NCBI GenBank assembly: GCA_020632495.1
Contig: JACKFL010000005.1
Coordinates: 434,001 to 498,000 of the forward strand
Reading direction: 5' to 3'
Length of the DNA: 64,000 nucleotides
DNA from: Candidatus Omnitrophota bacterium
Lineage (GTDB): Bacteria; Omnitrophota; Gorgyraeia; Zapsychrales; Zapsychraceae
The position numbers and the translations under genes are program-made. The notes under the pieces are model-generated. The model did not search any database. It was not told where the DNA came from and worked only from the letters and a program-made list of their open reading frames with translations. This document shows positions 55,890 through 63,989 of this stretch, piece by piece. Position 1 is the stretch's first letter. Each line of letters begins with the position of its first letter.

Positions 55890-58800
55890 TTAGAACGCTT
55901 CGCAGGGAATAAATGAAAATGTCATCCCTGGTCGGACACCCTGCTTAAGGTAATATTGCGCGCACACTTCTGTTCCAATCCCGCCATTGGCAAGAATGAA
56001 GTGGGTTCTGTTCCAACAATTCCAGTTATTCCCCAAAACGGGGTCTGTATCTCCCGTACCGACCCGCTGGTTCATGAAAAACGCCCCCTTGAAGGTATCT
56101 ACCGGGACCCTGGGATCCGTGATCATAATCGAGTCACACGTGGTCCCCAATGTAGCGGCATCAACATCCCCCCGATCGGGGCTGGGGTGGAAGAAGCGGA
56201 ATTTCCACAGAGGCTGTCCGTTCGGGAATGTGAGACCGCTCCCCGTGGAATTTGGCGCCTCATCAAAGCGTAACACACGGAATTTGACGATACCATCCGT
56301 GTTTACCAGCTCATAACAACGTTTCAATCCCATTTTCGTGGTATACGTTCGGACTTTTGGCCACTCGGGATCTGGGTTTCCGCCAACACCGCAGGCATTG
56401 TCGCAACGCTTGGGCATCCGCCCCTCTACTTTGACGATATGCCAGTAAGATTCGCCCCCCGGGGCACCTAACCGAATTTCTGGCGGTATCGGATCCTGCC
56501 ATGCGTAAATAGCCTGGAATGGGAAATGATCAGGCGGATTCGCATCATAGTCAAACCTGGCCTGAATCAAGTCGGCAACCGGGCCGGTCAGGAACTCATA
56601 GAACTGGATCCGGGCCGTATTCATGGTGATGATAAACTGGTTCATATCATTGACGATATCTTCCAGAAAGTCACGGCGCAATTGCATCTTAATAACCTGG
56701 TTTGCCGCCTCAATGGCTGATGTGCCGGTCAAATCCAGCCAGCCTCCGGGAGCGATATCACAGGTGGGGTTGGCCATTAACAGAGAATCCCGAACAGCTG
56801 TCCGCCAACCGTTGACATCATTCAATTGCAGCCCGGTACAATCCAAGGCCGGGTCAAAGGCCGGCGGCGGCGTGGCAGTGTACACGTACGGCGTCCCATC
56901 TGAGCTCCGATTGGCAGGCAAGACGGTACAGGTGGGATTACCACAGCTGTGGACACACAAGAGCATGGCCGTCATATCCGGTTCGTCCAGGACGTTGGCC
57001 GCCACATAGGCGTTAGGATCGTACGCTGCCGGCGCCAACACAGACCGCGGCAAATTGGTACATGCTGCGGCTGAACAGGACAACATACAATTAGCATATC
57101 GGAAATCGTTCCCCTGCCGGTCTCCCGTAGCCCTCAGACACGTAGCGTCTGGAACGCCACCGTTACACGCGTAGTCGTAACCATCCACATTGAATGTCAG
57201 ACACGCGATGATGTCTTCCACATCGCCGTTGATGCCGTTGGCGTTATAATCGAATGTAACCTCTTCAAACGCGGATACATCCGCACAACCGGGAATGGGG
57301 ACGCACCATGGGTCCCGGTTACAGTTGACTCCGGCATGGCTTGTTTCCTTGATCTCAATGAGCTCGTCATGGATCAAATTAATGTTGCGAAGCCAATAAT
57401 ACAATTGCCCGGGCTCCGACTGGCAGACATCAGCTGTTGACGGATCATAATCAACATCCCAGGGATAGCAGTCTGGATACGGAAGGGGATAAGACGGATC
57501 CCCCAACACGTCCGCCTGATTGGCCCAGGGCCCCGGGTCAATCCATGCCTGCCAATCGTTAAACCAGTTCTCAAAATCAATGGCGATATTTGCTCGTCCC
57601 CTGGCAAGAAATGCGTTGGCGTCATCAAAGAACGCGGTCAAACCATAGATGATCTCATCCAGGACATCTTCCGGGAAGAGATCTCCGCGTACCAATAACG
57701 GATCTGTCGCCGAGGGATCGCCACACTGGCACAGGGCCGGAATCGCGTTTCCGTTCGTGTCACACTCGGCCGGACAATCAGCCACCCCGTTCCCGTTTGG
57801 ATCCAAGAAACAGCCACCGTCCGTATACTTCGGGCATTGGCTTTCGTACGGCCAGGCCGAGTCCCCGCCAATGTCGCCTTCGGAACAATACCGGTCGGCA
57901 CCCCGCTTCCAAAATGCATTGCCAGCGTAAGTACGCGGATCAACACATGTTGCGGCCGCATATTCAAGCGATCCTCCTGACGGGATGAGGCTAACGTTAT
58001 CTATGTATGTATCTACACAGTAAGTGGGGTATATCGTTAGCGTTGTGGGATCAAATGGTAGATTCAACTGTACCATCTGGTAAGGCAGGCGCGGATCACA
58101 AATCACCCCTCGATTCTCGTCGCACCACTTGCAGCGCTGGTCGAACGGATCATCAATGGGGTCCACATCCGTAGGGCTGGGGGTGGTTAAATCGTCCAAA
58201 TCGTAACCCCAAGTCGTAATCTTCCATAAAAACGGGAACACGCCACGCCGATTTTCCCCAACCGCCGGCGGAACGACTGGAAGCCCAATATAGAAGCCGG
58301 TCGCGTCATCAGCATAAAAGCGGCTTCCCAACCAAGGTGGAGCAAACTGTGGGGCCCAATTTGGGTTGCTGGAATCTTTGAAGTACAGACGGTGCTCATC
58401 ATCCCGACCAAGCTGCTCGCGGAAGGACCGGAACGTGTTTTCCCAATTCTCCTCATAGGGATTGTACACCCAAGCGTAAAAGGTTCCCAAAGTGGGCTCG
58501 GTGAATCCGTAGGGGCTTAGGGCCTGGCAGGTGGCTGACGTTCCACATTCTTGGGTAATATCCCCGCAAGCATCACAACAGGCCCGCGATGCCGCATTTA
58601 CAGGACATTGCAACGGACCGCCGCAGGCATCAATACATCCATCCACGGTACAGAAATCCGGATTAAACACGTCTATCGTCGCTACCCCGGTCGGATCAGT
58701 GGGGTCCGGAATGGTAATGACAGACGGCAGGGTGGAACACTCGCAACACCCGGGCCTAGCCCTCAGCTGACCGAAGGAAGGCCCCCTGGGGTCAGGTGTC

Positions 58801-59804
58801 GTTAACGGCAGACAGCACGGATTACACACCGAGGGAACGTTCGCCGGATCGCTAAAGCACGGGTGCGTCAAATCTTGTGGTATTGTAAATGGATAGATTA
58901 CATCAATTGGTGGCGGCCGGATGGGACCGGGGACAAAATACTCGGGGAGAGGATCCCAAAGCCCCCATGCCGGCACACAAACGGCGGCGGTTTCCACATC
59001 GACACATTCCTGATCTGGTCCGCAGGCCGGAGCAGCTCCACAGGTGGCAGGAATCCCCCCAGCCGTGGTGTTCGGACCTACCGGCGGCAACTGATAGACA
59101 AAATCCTGTAGGGCCACCTGAAAATTCTCCGCTTCAGGGATAAAGTTGACGGTAATCCCGTCAAATATCTGTCCGTAATACAGACTGAACCGAGATATGT
59201 TGTCGATCGCCTCGCTGGTCACCGCATCCAAACCGAATGACCCGTCCAAATCCATATCGTTCAGGTCAGGAACCTGAACCGGGTCGGAGGTCGCGCTTTG
59301 CAGTGCACCCCGTAACGCATTTTCCATAAACTGATCCACAAGCGGCAAGAGATCCGCCGCTAGGCTGTTCCAAGCACTGGTAATACCCGGCTGTATAACG
59401 GTAATTTGTAGGACTAGACTTGTGGCCGCCAGGACCGTTCCGATGACCAAAAGGGCCTGAGCAGCAAGCTGCATGGTGGCGGGCGCCGCTTCCCACAAAA
59501 ATATGGTAAGCACGACGGCCAAAACAAATCCCAAAATGGCCCCTAACAACCCGGAAGATTGACATTTTTTCTGGCGGCCGCCCAATTGTTGCATAAACAA
59601 GGATTGGCCATAACTGGCCATGGCCGAGGCCAATGCGGACGCCCCTTGCGCGGCGCCGATCTGTGTAACCACCTTATTTTGACCGATGCGGCCCAAATTC
59701 AAGGTAGCAGCATAAAAAATGAGGGCGAAGGCCACAATCAAAAGTATTACGACGGCCACCTGCCCCTTTTTCGAACGCTGAAGATTGTGGAGGAATTTGG
59801 TCAT
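55890..59804 (-). CDS. Very large cysteine-rich TadG-like protein (1304 aa)
   Basis: The N-terminus, RSKKGQVAVVILLIVAFAL, followed by a helix and the QIGAAQGASALASAMASYGQ stretch, matches the TadG/TadE-like N-terminal segment (Tad pilus pseudopilins that lack the Glu at +5). A second hydrophobic block at about 83-135 contains LGAILGFVLAVVLTIFLW. The remaining 1,150 residues are Asp-, Pro- and Cys-rich with clusters such as CGAAPACGPDQEC, CNPCC, GCCEC and CCDACGD. They also include a calcium-binding-like run, LDPNGNGVADCPAECDTNGN. TadG proteins are usually 300-600 aa, so this one is far larger. The cysteine pairs point to an oxidising, extracytoplasmic location, perhaps as a pilus tip adhesin. 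It starts at an ATG with an AGGA site and follows a TadE-like gene by 4 bp. Confidence 0.75.
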   Translation of the reverse strand: MTKFLHNLQRSKKGQVAVVILLIVAFALIFYAATLNLGRIGQNKVVTQIGAAQGASALASAMASYGQSLFMQQLGGRQKKCQSSGLLGAILGFVLAVVLTIFLWEAAPATMQLAAQALLVIGTVLAATSLVLQITVIQPGITSAWNSLAADLLPLVDQFMENALRGALQSATSDPVQVPDLNDMDLDGSFGLDAVTSEAIDNISRFSLYYGQIFDGITVNFIPEAENFQVALQDFVYQLPPVGPNTTAGGIPATCGAAPACGPDQECVDVETAAVCVPAWGLWDPLPEYFVPGPIRPPPIDVIYPFTIPQDLTHPCFSDPANVPSVCNPCCLPLTTPDPRGPSFGQLRARPGCCECSTLPSVITIPDPTDPTGVATIDVFNPDFCTVDGCIDACGGPLQCPVNAASRACCDACGDITQECGTSATCQALSPYGFTEPTLGTFYAWVYNPYEENWENTFRSFREQLGRDDEHRLYFKDSSNPNWAPQFAPPWLGSRFYADDATGFYIGLPVVPPAVGENRRGVFPFLWKITTWGYDLDDLTTPSPTDVDPIDDPFDQRCKWCDENRGVICDPRLPYQMVQLNLPFDPTTLTIYPTYCVDTYIDNVSLIPSGGSLEYAAATCVDPRTYAGNAFWKRGADRYCSEGDIGGDSAWPYESQCPKYTDGGCFLDPNGNGVADCPAECDTNGNAIPALCQCGDPSATDPLLVRGDLFPEDVLDEIIYGLTAFFDDANAFLARGRANIAIDFENWFNDWQAWIDPGPWANQADVLGDPSYPLPYPDCYPWDVDYDPSTADVCQSEPGQLYYWLRNINLIHDELIEIKETSHAGVNCNRDPWCVPIPGCADVSAFEEVTFDYNANGINGDVEDIIACLTFNVDGYDYACNGGVPDATCLRATGDRQGNDFRYANCMLSCSAAACTNLPRSVLAPAAYDPNAYVAANVLDEPDMTAMLLCVHSCGNPTCTVLPANRSSDGTPYVYTATPPPAFDPALDCTGLQLNDVNGWRTAVRDSLLMANPTCDIAPGGWLDLTGTSAIEAANQVIKMQLRRDFLEDIVNDMNQFIITMNTARIQFYEFLTGPVADLIQARFDYDANPPDHFPFQAIYAWQDPIPPEIRLGAPGGESYWHIVKVEGRMPKRCDNACGVGGNPDPEWPKVRTYTTKMGLKRCYELVNTDGIVKFRVLRFDEAPNSTGSGLTFPNGQPLWKFRFFHPSPDRGDVDAATLGTTCDSIMITDPRVPVDTFKGAFFMNQRVGTGDTDPVLGNNWNCWNRTHFILANGGIGTEVCAQYYLKQGVRPGMTFSFIPCEAF

Positions 59805-59808
59805 TATC

Positions 59809-60105
59809 CTAGTTAACCCCGCCTCGCCAAACGGCGTTCATGTCAACCCCGGAAGAATAAAATGGGGATATTTGGGCTATTTGCTCACTATCGGCGGCGG
59901 AGGTATAACTTCGGGTAAGGCCCCCGCCTGAAGTCGTTAACCGAGATGTATGTCCCACTCTCCGCGACACCAGTTCCCGACCAGACCATTCAAAAACCTT
60001 GGTGATAGAGTAAATCATCAAAAATACGATAATCATACAAAACGTGAATTCGATCATTGTCTGTCCACGTAATTTGGCGGCCTTTCTGCGCTGAGATTTC
60101 AACAT
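59809..60105 (-). CDS. TadE-like pseudopilin (98 aa)
   Basis: The sequence RRKAAKLRGQTMIEFTFCMI shows the class III cleavage site after Gly with Glu at +5 and an aromatic residue at +6, typical of TadE and Flp proteins. It is followed by one membrane helix (IVFLMIYSITKVFEW) and a short polar tail. ATG at 60,105 has AGGTGAT upstream. It ends 4 bp before the large TadG-like gene, so the two are probably co-translated, as tadE and tadF/tadG pseudopilin genes often are. It is shorter than typical TadE. Confidence 0.75.
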   Translation of the reverse strand: MLKSQRRKAAKLRGQTMIEFTFCMIIVFLMIYSITKVFEWSGRELVSRRVGHTSRLTTSGGGLTRSYTSAADSEQIAQISPFYSSGVDMNAVWRGGVN

Positions 60106-60159
60106 CTTGCATCACCTGCCTTTGTCATTATACACACAAACTCTTTACGACAATAAATC

Positions 60160-61458
60160 TTATCGTGTGAAGTTCACGACCGGATCGGAGTCGGTCGGCG
60201 TAATATACTTCCGGCCGTGCTTATCCACGATTCGGCTCCGCACATAAATGAGCGGATACTGCTGATCATACACCATACAAGTCTGGGTTATGGTAACCGG
60301 ACCGAAGCAACACCCGCTGCCGGTACAACATACTTCCACAGGATTAGGGGTCGCTGCTGTCCATCCGGCCCGATTGCCCTCCGGCGTTCCGGCCGTAACC
60401 AGCACTCCGGCATTAGTACAAAATCTTTCCGTGTTTTTGGTCAATTGCAACGTTCGTTGGATGATGTCTACAGAATCCTTGCGCTGGGCATCCCGCGCGT
60501 ACCGTCCCGTCAGCGGGGAAAATAATCGCCCCTCATCCACCCGCAAATAGGTGCCCACACCATCGCCGGTACCCAAGGGATTATCGGAAAACGTAAACAT
60601 CTGAACCTCCTGATTTCCGAATCCCGGCGCCGGCACCGACGGATCATTGGAAAAATAAATGTCACCTTCCTGATAATCCAACGTCGTAACGCTGGCTGCC
60701 CCATTTACTTTCAAGACCTGTTCGGGGTAACCATCGCCATCCACATCAACATTTGTCCACTCACCGGTCTCGGGGTCAATCCGGCTGGGATCTCCGGCAT
60801 GCCACTGCCAGAAAAAATCGTCACAATTAGTGTCATCCACCCCGTCATTGGGCACGCCGCCGCTGTGATCCAGATCGAACCGATACCAAGTCGTTCCGTT
60901 CACGACTTCGAACACCGAATTGACATTTCCGCTGCATTGCCGAAAATCGGTGGCTTCATGGTTAAATCGTTGTCGAAAAACAACGTCATCCAACGGATGG
61001 TTCACAAACGATCCCAACGTCAAGGGAAAATGCACACCATTGACGAAGAAATCCGCGATCGGAATATTGGCGTACTCACCTACTTCCACCGGCATGAACA
61101 AGTTACGCGAATGCGTAGCGGTTCCTTGAGATAAAATCGGTGTACGGTCTACTGTGGCGAATTTGGCGGATGATGCTGAAAGCCGGTCTTCGATAATTAA
61201 AACAGAAGCCGCGTTACGGGAGGTCGTTCCATCCCGCCAATCTCCCGGCGGCGCCTTGATCCCTTCGCTGTATTCAAAGGAGGTCAACATAGCCAGACGG
61301 AGTGCCTTTAACTGGCTGCCTTGTTGATAAGACGTCCCAAGTACCGCCCGGACAATCAACCCCATCAAAAAAATAATAACAGAACCGAAAACCGCCAACT
61401 CTATTGCGGTTTGAGCCTTGCTATACTTTTTTGATCCGCCCGTAGGATTCATGTCCAT
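60160..61458 (-). CDS. Large pseudopilin with TadE-like N-terminus and calcium-binding-like loops (432 aa)
   Basis: The N-terminus has SKKYSKAQTAIELAVFGSVI, a class III-type site with Ala at -1 and Glu at +5, followed by a membrane helix. The large periplasmic or extracellular part includes DLDHSGGVPNDGVD and DVDGDGYPEQ, Asp-rich loops that resemble calcium-binding sites, and a cysteine cluster, VCCTGSGCCFG. Neighbours are pilin genes upstream and the TadE/TadG-like pair downstream. The start at 61,458 has AAGGGG upstream; a second Met follows two codons later. It is probably a minor pilin or tip component. There is no enzyme signature. Confidence 0.7.
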   Translation of the reverse strand: MDMNPTGGSKKYSKAQTAIELAVFGSVIIFLMGLIVRAVLGTSYQQGSQLKALRLAMLTSFEYSEGIKAPPGDWRDGTTSRNAASVLIIEDRLSASSAKFATVDRTPILSQGTATHSRNLFMPVEVGEYANIPIADFFVNGVHFPLTLGSFVNHPLDDVVFRQRFNHEATDFRQCSGNVNSVFEVVNGTTWYRFDLDHSGGVPNDGVDDTNCDDFFWQWHAGDPSRIDPETGEWTNVDVDGDGYPEQVLKVNGAASVTTLDYQEGDIYFSNDPSVPAPGFGNQEVQMFTFSDNPLGTGDGVGTYLRVDEGRLFSPLTGRYARDAQRKDSVDIIQRTLQLTKNTERFCTNAGVLVTAGTPEGNRAGWTAATPNPVEVCCTGSGCCFGPVTITQTCMVYDQQYPLIYVRSRIVDKHGRKYITPTDSDPVVNFTR

Positions 61459-61473
61459 TGTCCCCTTGGCAAG

Positions 61474-61797
61474 TTAATAGGCCCCCACGTTGATAGAACC
61501 GCTCCTTAACTCTAATGAGTTGGTTTGATCCTGTCTGGTAGTTTGCAATCCTTGAGGCGTACTTATCGCGGTAAGGGCCGTTGCCTGGTTAGAGATCAAT
61601 CGGTGGATGATCAGTCCATTTGATGTCCGCGGATCGTACTGATCCCCCAGCGAGTCGGTTGACTCCTTCCAACGCCCCTGGACGCCTCGCTTAAAGTAGT
61701 TTGCTGAGGCCAAAAATGCTCCCATCAGTACAATCAGGATTACCGAATATTCTATCGCTGACTGTCCTTTGTTCTTTATTCTCAAGGCCTTAAGCAT
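61474..61797 (-). CDS. Flp-type minor pilin (107 aa)
   Basis: KNKGQSAIEYSVILIVLMG is a canonical class III prepilin signal (Gly at -1, Glu at +5, Tyr at +6), followed by a hydrophobic helix and the conserved YFKRGVQGRWKESTDSLGDQ that this pilin family shares. The polar tail is unique. GAGGA precedes the ATG at 61,797. It sits 18 bp after the upstream pilin gene within the same operon. It is probably a structural or minor subunit of the Tad pilus, processed by a prepilin peptidase not encoded in the window. Confidence 0.8.
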   Translation of the reverse strand: MLKALRIKNKGQSAIEYSVILIVLMGAFLASANYFKRGVQGRWKESTDSLGDQYDPRTSNGLIIHRLISNQATALTAISTPQGLQTTRQDQTNSLELRSGSINVGAY

Positions 61798-61815
61798 AAT
61801 CTATCCTCGCAGATA

Positions 61816-62160
61816 TTAGGGTTCCGGAACGATCCCCAGATTAATGGACTGATTTCCGTCGGTCCGAACGGCGTCGTCAAATATGTAGTTGATTATCCCG
61901 GCAGTTTCTAAGGTGCTTTTTGAGGTGTCGGACCTAACGAGAGAGTAGCTGGAATCCAGCTGGGCCTGCCTCAGGTCGTTAAACTGTTGGTCCGCAAGAT
62001 TTTGCACGCCAATTTGATCGGCCACCAACTTAATCCAACCTTGCGAAGAACGGCGGACAAGGGTACTCATTGCAGCAATCACAGCCATGACAGTTATCAG
62101 TATCGTTGTGTACTCGATCATGGACTGCGCTTCCTTGTTTTTGGCGAGACACTTTAGCAT
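61816..62160 (-). CDS. Flp-type minor pilin with Ala at the cleavage site (114 aa)
   Basis: The N-terminal MLKCLAKNKEAQSMIEYTTI keeps Glu at +5 and Tyr at +6 but has Ala before the predicted cleavage. A membrane helix, ILITVMAVIAAMSTLV, and the RRSSQGWIKLVADQIG motif, a divergent version of the family's KRGVQGR, follow. It begins 2 bp after the preceding gene's stop with no strong Shine-Dalgarno site, so translation is probably coupled. The C-terminal tail is polar and unrecognised. Confidence 0.75.
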   Translation of the reverse strand: MLKCLAKNKEAQSMIEYTTILITVMAVIAAMSTLVRRSSQGWIKLVADQIGVQNLADQQFNDLRQAQLDSSYSLVRSDTSKSTLETAGIINYIFDDAVRTDGNQSINLGIVPEP

Positions 62161-62162
62161 AG

Positions 62163-62558
62163 CTAATCCGCATTTACAGGTGGTAATGTTGTCGTATTGG
62201 ATATTCTCAGCGACTGCTCATTCGGATTCGACCGGTACAACCCCGAGGACAAGGGGTATGACGGGAGTACCTGCTTCTGGTTGTTGTTGGCCACAGTCGA
62301 TTCGGAATCGGTAACGCGGTAGTACGGTTCGTACTGAATATAGACGCTGTTACCCGCATACTGAGCCCCAATACGATCCCGTACTATATTGAGCATGCTG
62401 TTATGGGCGTCCCGGATGCGACCCTGCACAGCCCGTCTGAAAAAAACAGATAGGCCCGAAATAACAGCCACAACTATGAACAGCGTAATTACGTACTCGC
62501 TGGCAATCATCTGCCCCTTCCGACCGGTGAACCTGATTTTTGGTGTTTTTCGTAGCAT
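62163..62558 (-). CDS. Pilin-like protein with unusual signal segment (131 aa)
   Basis: The frame is open further upstream to 62,621, but the ATG at 62,558 has AAGGAG four bases before it. A promoter (-10 at 62,592-62,597) lies inside the longer version, so the shorter start is chosen. It reads TGRKGQMIASEYVITLFIVV. After the Gly cleavage site the Glu is at +6 rather than +5, an extra residue compared with its neighbours. The helix is followed by FFRRAVQGRIRDAHNSM and a QYEPYY motif shared with the 119-aa pilin at 63,132-63,491, which suggests a common origin. It is the first gene after an internal terminator. Confidence 0.75.
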   Translation of the reverse strand: MLRKTPKIRFTGRKGQMIASEYVITLFIVVAVISGLSVFFRRAVQGRIRDAHNSMLNIVRDRIGAQYAGNSVYIQYEPYYRVTDSESTVANNNQKQVLPSYPLSSGLYRSNPNEQSLRISNTTTLPPVNAD

Positions 62559-62591
62559 GCGACTCCTTACGGGGCATTGCTTCCCTACTAT

Positions 62592-62621
62592 ATTATAGCG
62601 CAATTGGTGCCAAATCACCAA
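62592..62621 (-). promoter_or_regulatory. Internal promoter for the minor pilin operon
   Basis: On the minus strand, -35 TTGGTG (62,616-62,621), 18 bp, then a perfect -10 TATAAT (62,592-62,597). The predicted start near 62,585 gives a leader of about 27 nt before the AAGGAG site and the ATG at 62,558. It follows immediately after an intrinsic terminator. Confidence 0.65.
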
Positions 62622-62642
62622 GGCCAGTCGCTAGCAGATATT

Positions 62643-62694
62643 AACAAACAAAATATGGCTTATCCGAGAAGAAATCCCCCCGAATAAGCCATAT
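62643..62694 (-). terminator. Intrinsic terminator after the main pilin gene
   Basis: On the minus strand ATATGGCTTATTCG (62,681-62,694) pairs with CGGATAAGCCATAT (62,653-62,666), 14 pairs with one G-U, and is followed by a T-rich tail TTTGTTTGTT. It lies about 45 bp after the 108-aa pilin gene and just before a new promoter, so abundant pilin transcripts are separated from the minor pilin operon. Confidence 0.8.
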
Positions 62695-62740
62695 CTTGTT
62701 TAAGGAATTTTCATATTGTGATTATGTTACACAATACTTA

Positions 62741-63067
62741 TTATCCCCAGAACTCTTGGTTGAGGTTCATAACGTCAGAGTTCATGATTTCCAGTGTGAT
62801 TTCCTCCTGAGTCAAAGTGGATGCAGTCACACCTGATGCGAATGTGTCACGTGTTTGAGAAGAAGTGACCATTTTCTTGACGACGTTGGTGTTTCCGTTA
62901 GAGAACTGATCACCGATGTCATCAGCAGCACCCTTCAAACGGCCTTGAACACCACGCTTGATGTAGACCTGGATTGACAACAGTGCACCGATAATGATGA
63001 TAATCAGAATAGCGTATTCCAACGTACTCTGACCTTTTTTCTTTCTTTTGTTGAAGTACTTAAGCAT
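62741..63067 (-). CDS. Flp-type pilin, probable major subunit (108 aa)
   Basis: MLKYFNKRKKKGQSTLEYAI is a textbook class III prepilin leader: Lys-rich, Gly at -1, and Glu and Tyr at +5 and +6. The helix ILIIIIIGALLSIQV and the IKRGVQGRLKGAADDIGDQF motif characteristic of Omnitrophota pilins follow. A strong AGGAGG site lies 8 nt before the ATG, with a stable hairpin just upstream of it and an intrinsic terminator after the gene. This arrangement fits the most highly expressed, major pilin. That ranking is an inference. Confidence 0.83.
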   Translation of the reverse strand: MLKYFNKRKKKGQSTLEYAILIIIIIGALLSIQVYIKRGVQGRLKGAADDIGDQFSNGNTNVVKKMVTSSQTRDTFASGVTASTLTQEEITLEIMNSDVMNLNQEFWG

Positions 63068-63084
63068 TGATATATCCTCCTAAC

Positions 63085-63116
63085 TTAATCCTCTGAGGAT
63101 ATCTCAGAGGGATTAA
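63085..63116 (-). promoter_or_regulatory. Intercistronic hairpin before the main pilin gene
   Basis: ttaatcctctgag (63,085-63,097) pairs with ctcagagggattaa (63,103-63,116), 13 pairs with one bulged G and a 5-nt loop. No T-tract follows on the minus strand; AGTTAGGAGG, the ribosome-binding site of the 108-aa pilin, comes directly after it. It probably stabilises or defines the 5' end of the pilin mRNA segment. Confidence 0.65.
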
Positions 63117-63131
63117 ACCTCTATCTTCTGA

Positions 63132-63491
63132 TTACAGCCCCTGAATTAGACCCAATGAAGTGTCATATGATGATGTTTGGAAACCACCAGAAGCACGTGT
63201 TCTGTTGTTATCCAACTCAGTACGGATGGTCTGGTTATCCAACAACTGTGTCTGCGTGGAGTTAGTACTCACGAGGTAGTTAGTTGTCAGATAGTACGGT
63301 TCGTACTGGTTCGTGCTACCCAGGGCAGCTGATTGTGATGCCAGGTACTGTCCAGCGTCACGTACACGTGCTTGTAGAGCACGTTGTGCATACGTTTGCA
63401 TCGCAATAATACCGGCTACAACCAATGAGATAAGGATTGCATATTCGGCGGTATTTTGCGCCTTCTTGTTTTTCAGCAACTTTCTAAACAT
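63132..63491 (-). CDS. Flp-type pilin with QYEPYY motif (119 aa)
   Basis: MFRKLLKNKKAQNTAEYAIL has Glu at +5 and Tyr at +6 but Ala at -1. The helix is followed by YAQRALQARVRDAGQYL, the equivalent of KRGVQGR in its neighbours. The tail carries NQYEPYYLTTNYL, and the QYEPYY core recurs in the 131-aa pilin at 62,163-62,558. The tail is Asn-, Thr- and Gln-rich with no cysteine. TAGGAGG precedes the ATG at 63,491. It is probably a structural Tad pilin. Confidence 0.8.
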   Translation of the reverse strand: MFRKLLKNKKAQNTAEYAILISLVVAGIIAMQTYAQRALQARVRDAGQYLASQSAALGSTNQYEPYYLTTNYLVSTNSTQTQLLDNQTIRTELDNNRTRASGGFQTSSYDTSLGLIQGL

Positions 63492-63538
63492 TTATTTATC
63501 CTCCTATTGATTCATACCAAACATTGAGTTATCGGACA

Positions 63539-63760
63539 TTAATTGCTAGTCGGCCGTGATGATTGCAGACGGTTGGCCATGTCCTCCATACCATTGGTAC
63601 CTGTAGACAGTGTATTGTTAAAAGCAGTACGGAAGATACCACCCGGTCCCAAGAAGACCAATAGAGCGGCCAAAACGGCAGCTACCAGGATGATATACTC
63701 AATGGTACTCTGACCTTTCTTTTTCTTTTTAGCATTAATTGCTATATTCCTTTTAAGCAT
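63539..63760 (-). CDS. Short Flp-type pilin (73 aa)
   Basis: NAKKKKKGQSTIEYIILVAA is a canonical class III leader with Gly at -1 and Glu at +5. The helix, LAALLVFLGPGGIFRTAFNN, contains a GPGG kink, and the short tail TLSTGTNGMEDMANRLQ resembles small Flp pilins of about 50-75 aa in other bacteria. A strong AAGGAGG site lies 5-6 nt before the ATG. It keeps the classic short Flp length that the longer neighbours have lost. Confidence 0.82.
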   Translation of the reverse strand: MLKRNIAINAKKKKKGQSTIEYIILVAAVLAALLVFLGPGGIFRTAFNNTLSTGTNGMEDMANRLQSSRPTSN

Positions 63761-63798
63761 TGTCTTCCTCCTTAAAAAAGTTCACCTTAGGATAAAGC

Positions 63799-63821
63799 CC
63801 TAGCAAAAATACTTCGCTAGG
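63799..63821 (-). promoter_or_regulatory. Intercistronic stem-loop between two small pilin genes
   Basis: cctagc (63,799-63,804) and gctagg (63,816-63,821) form a perfect 6-bp stem with an 11-nt loop, directly after the stop codon of the 55-aa pilin. No T-tract follows, so read-through into the 73-aa pilin gene is expected. Confidence 0.5.
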
Positions 63822-63989
63822 TTACTGATTTCTGGATTCCTGAAGAATTATCTGTTGGGTTGCTTGAACCGACCGAAATACGTAGGTACTCATGGCAATG
63901 GCTGCTGCCGCCACAATAGTTGCGATGATGGCATATTCTAGTATGCTCTGACCTTTTCTGTTCCTAACGACTTTCTGCATTAGCCTCAT
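63822..63989 (-). CDS. Very small Flp-like pilin (55 aa)
   Basis: ATG at 63,989 follows AGGTGG by five bases at the very edge of the window, and the frame ends at TAA (63,822-63,824). The protein has a basic leader ending RNRKG and then QSILEYAIIATIVAAAAIAM, a class III pilin segment with Glu at +5 and Tyr at +6. A short polar tail with FRSVQATQQIILQESRNQ follows. Its length and layout match minimal Flp pilins. A second in-frame Met three codons later is possible but has a poorer site. Confidence 0.75.
   Translation of the reverse strand: MRLMQKVVRNRKGQSILEYAIIATIVAAAAIAMSTYVFRSVQATQQIILQESRNQ

Noticed and set aside
62559..62621. N-terminal extension of the 131-aa pilin
   Set aside because: The extension covers a perfect -10 box, while the internal ATG at 62,558 has a strong AAGGAG site directly upstream.
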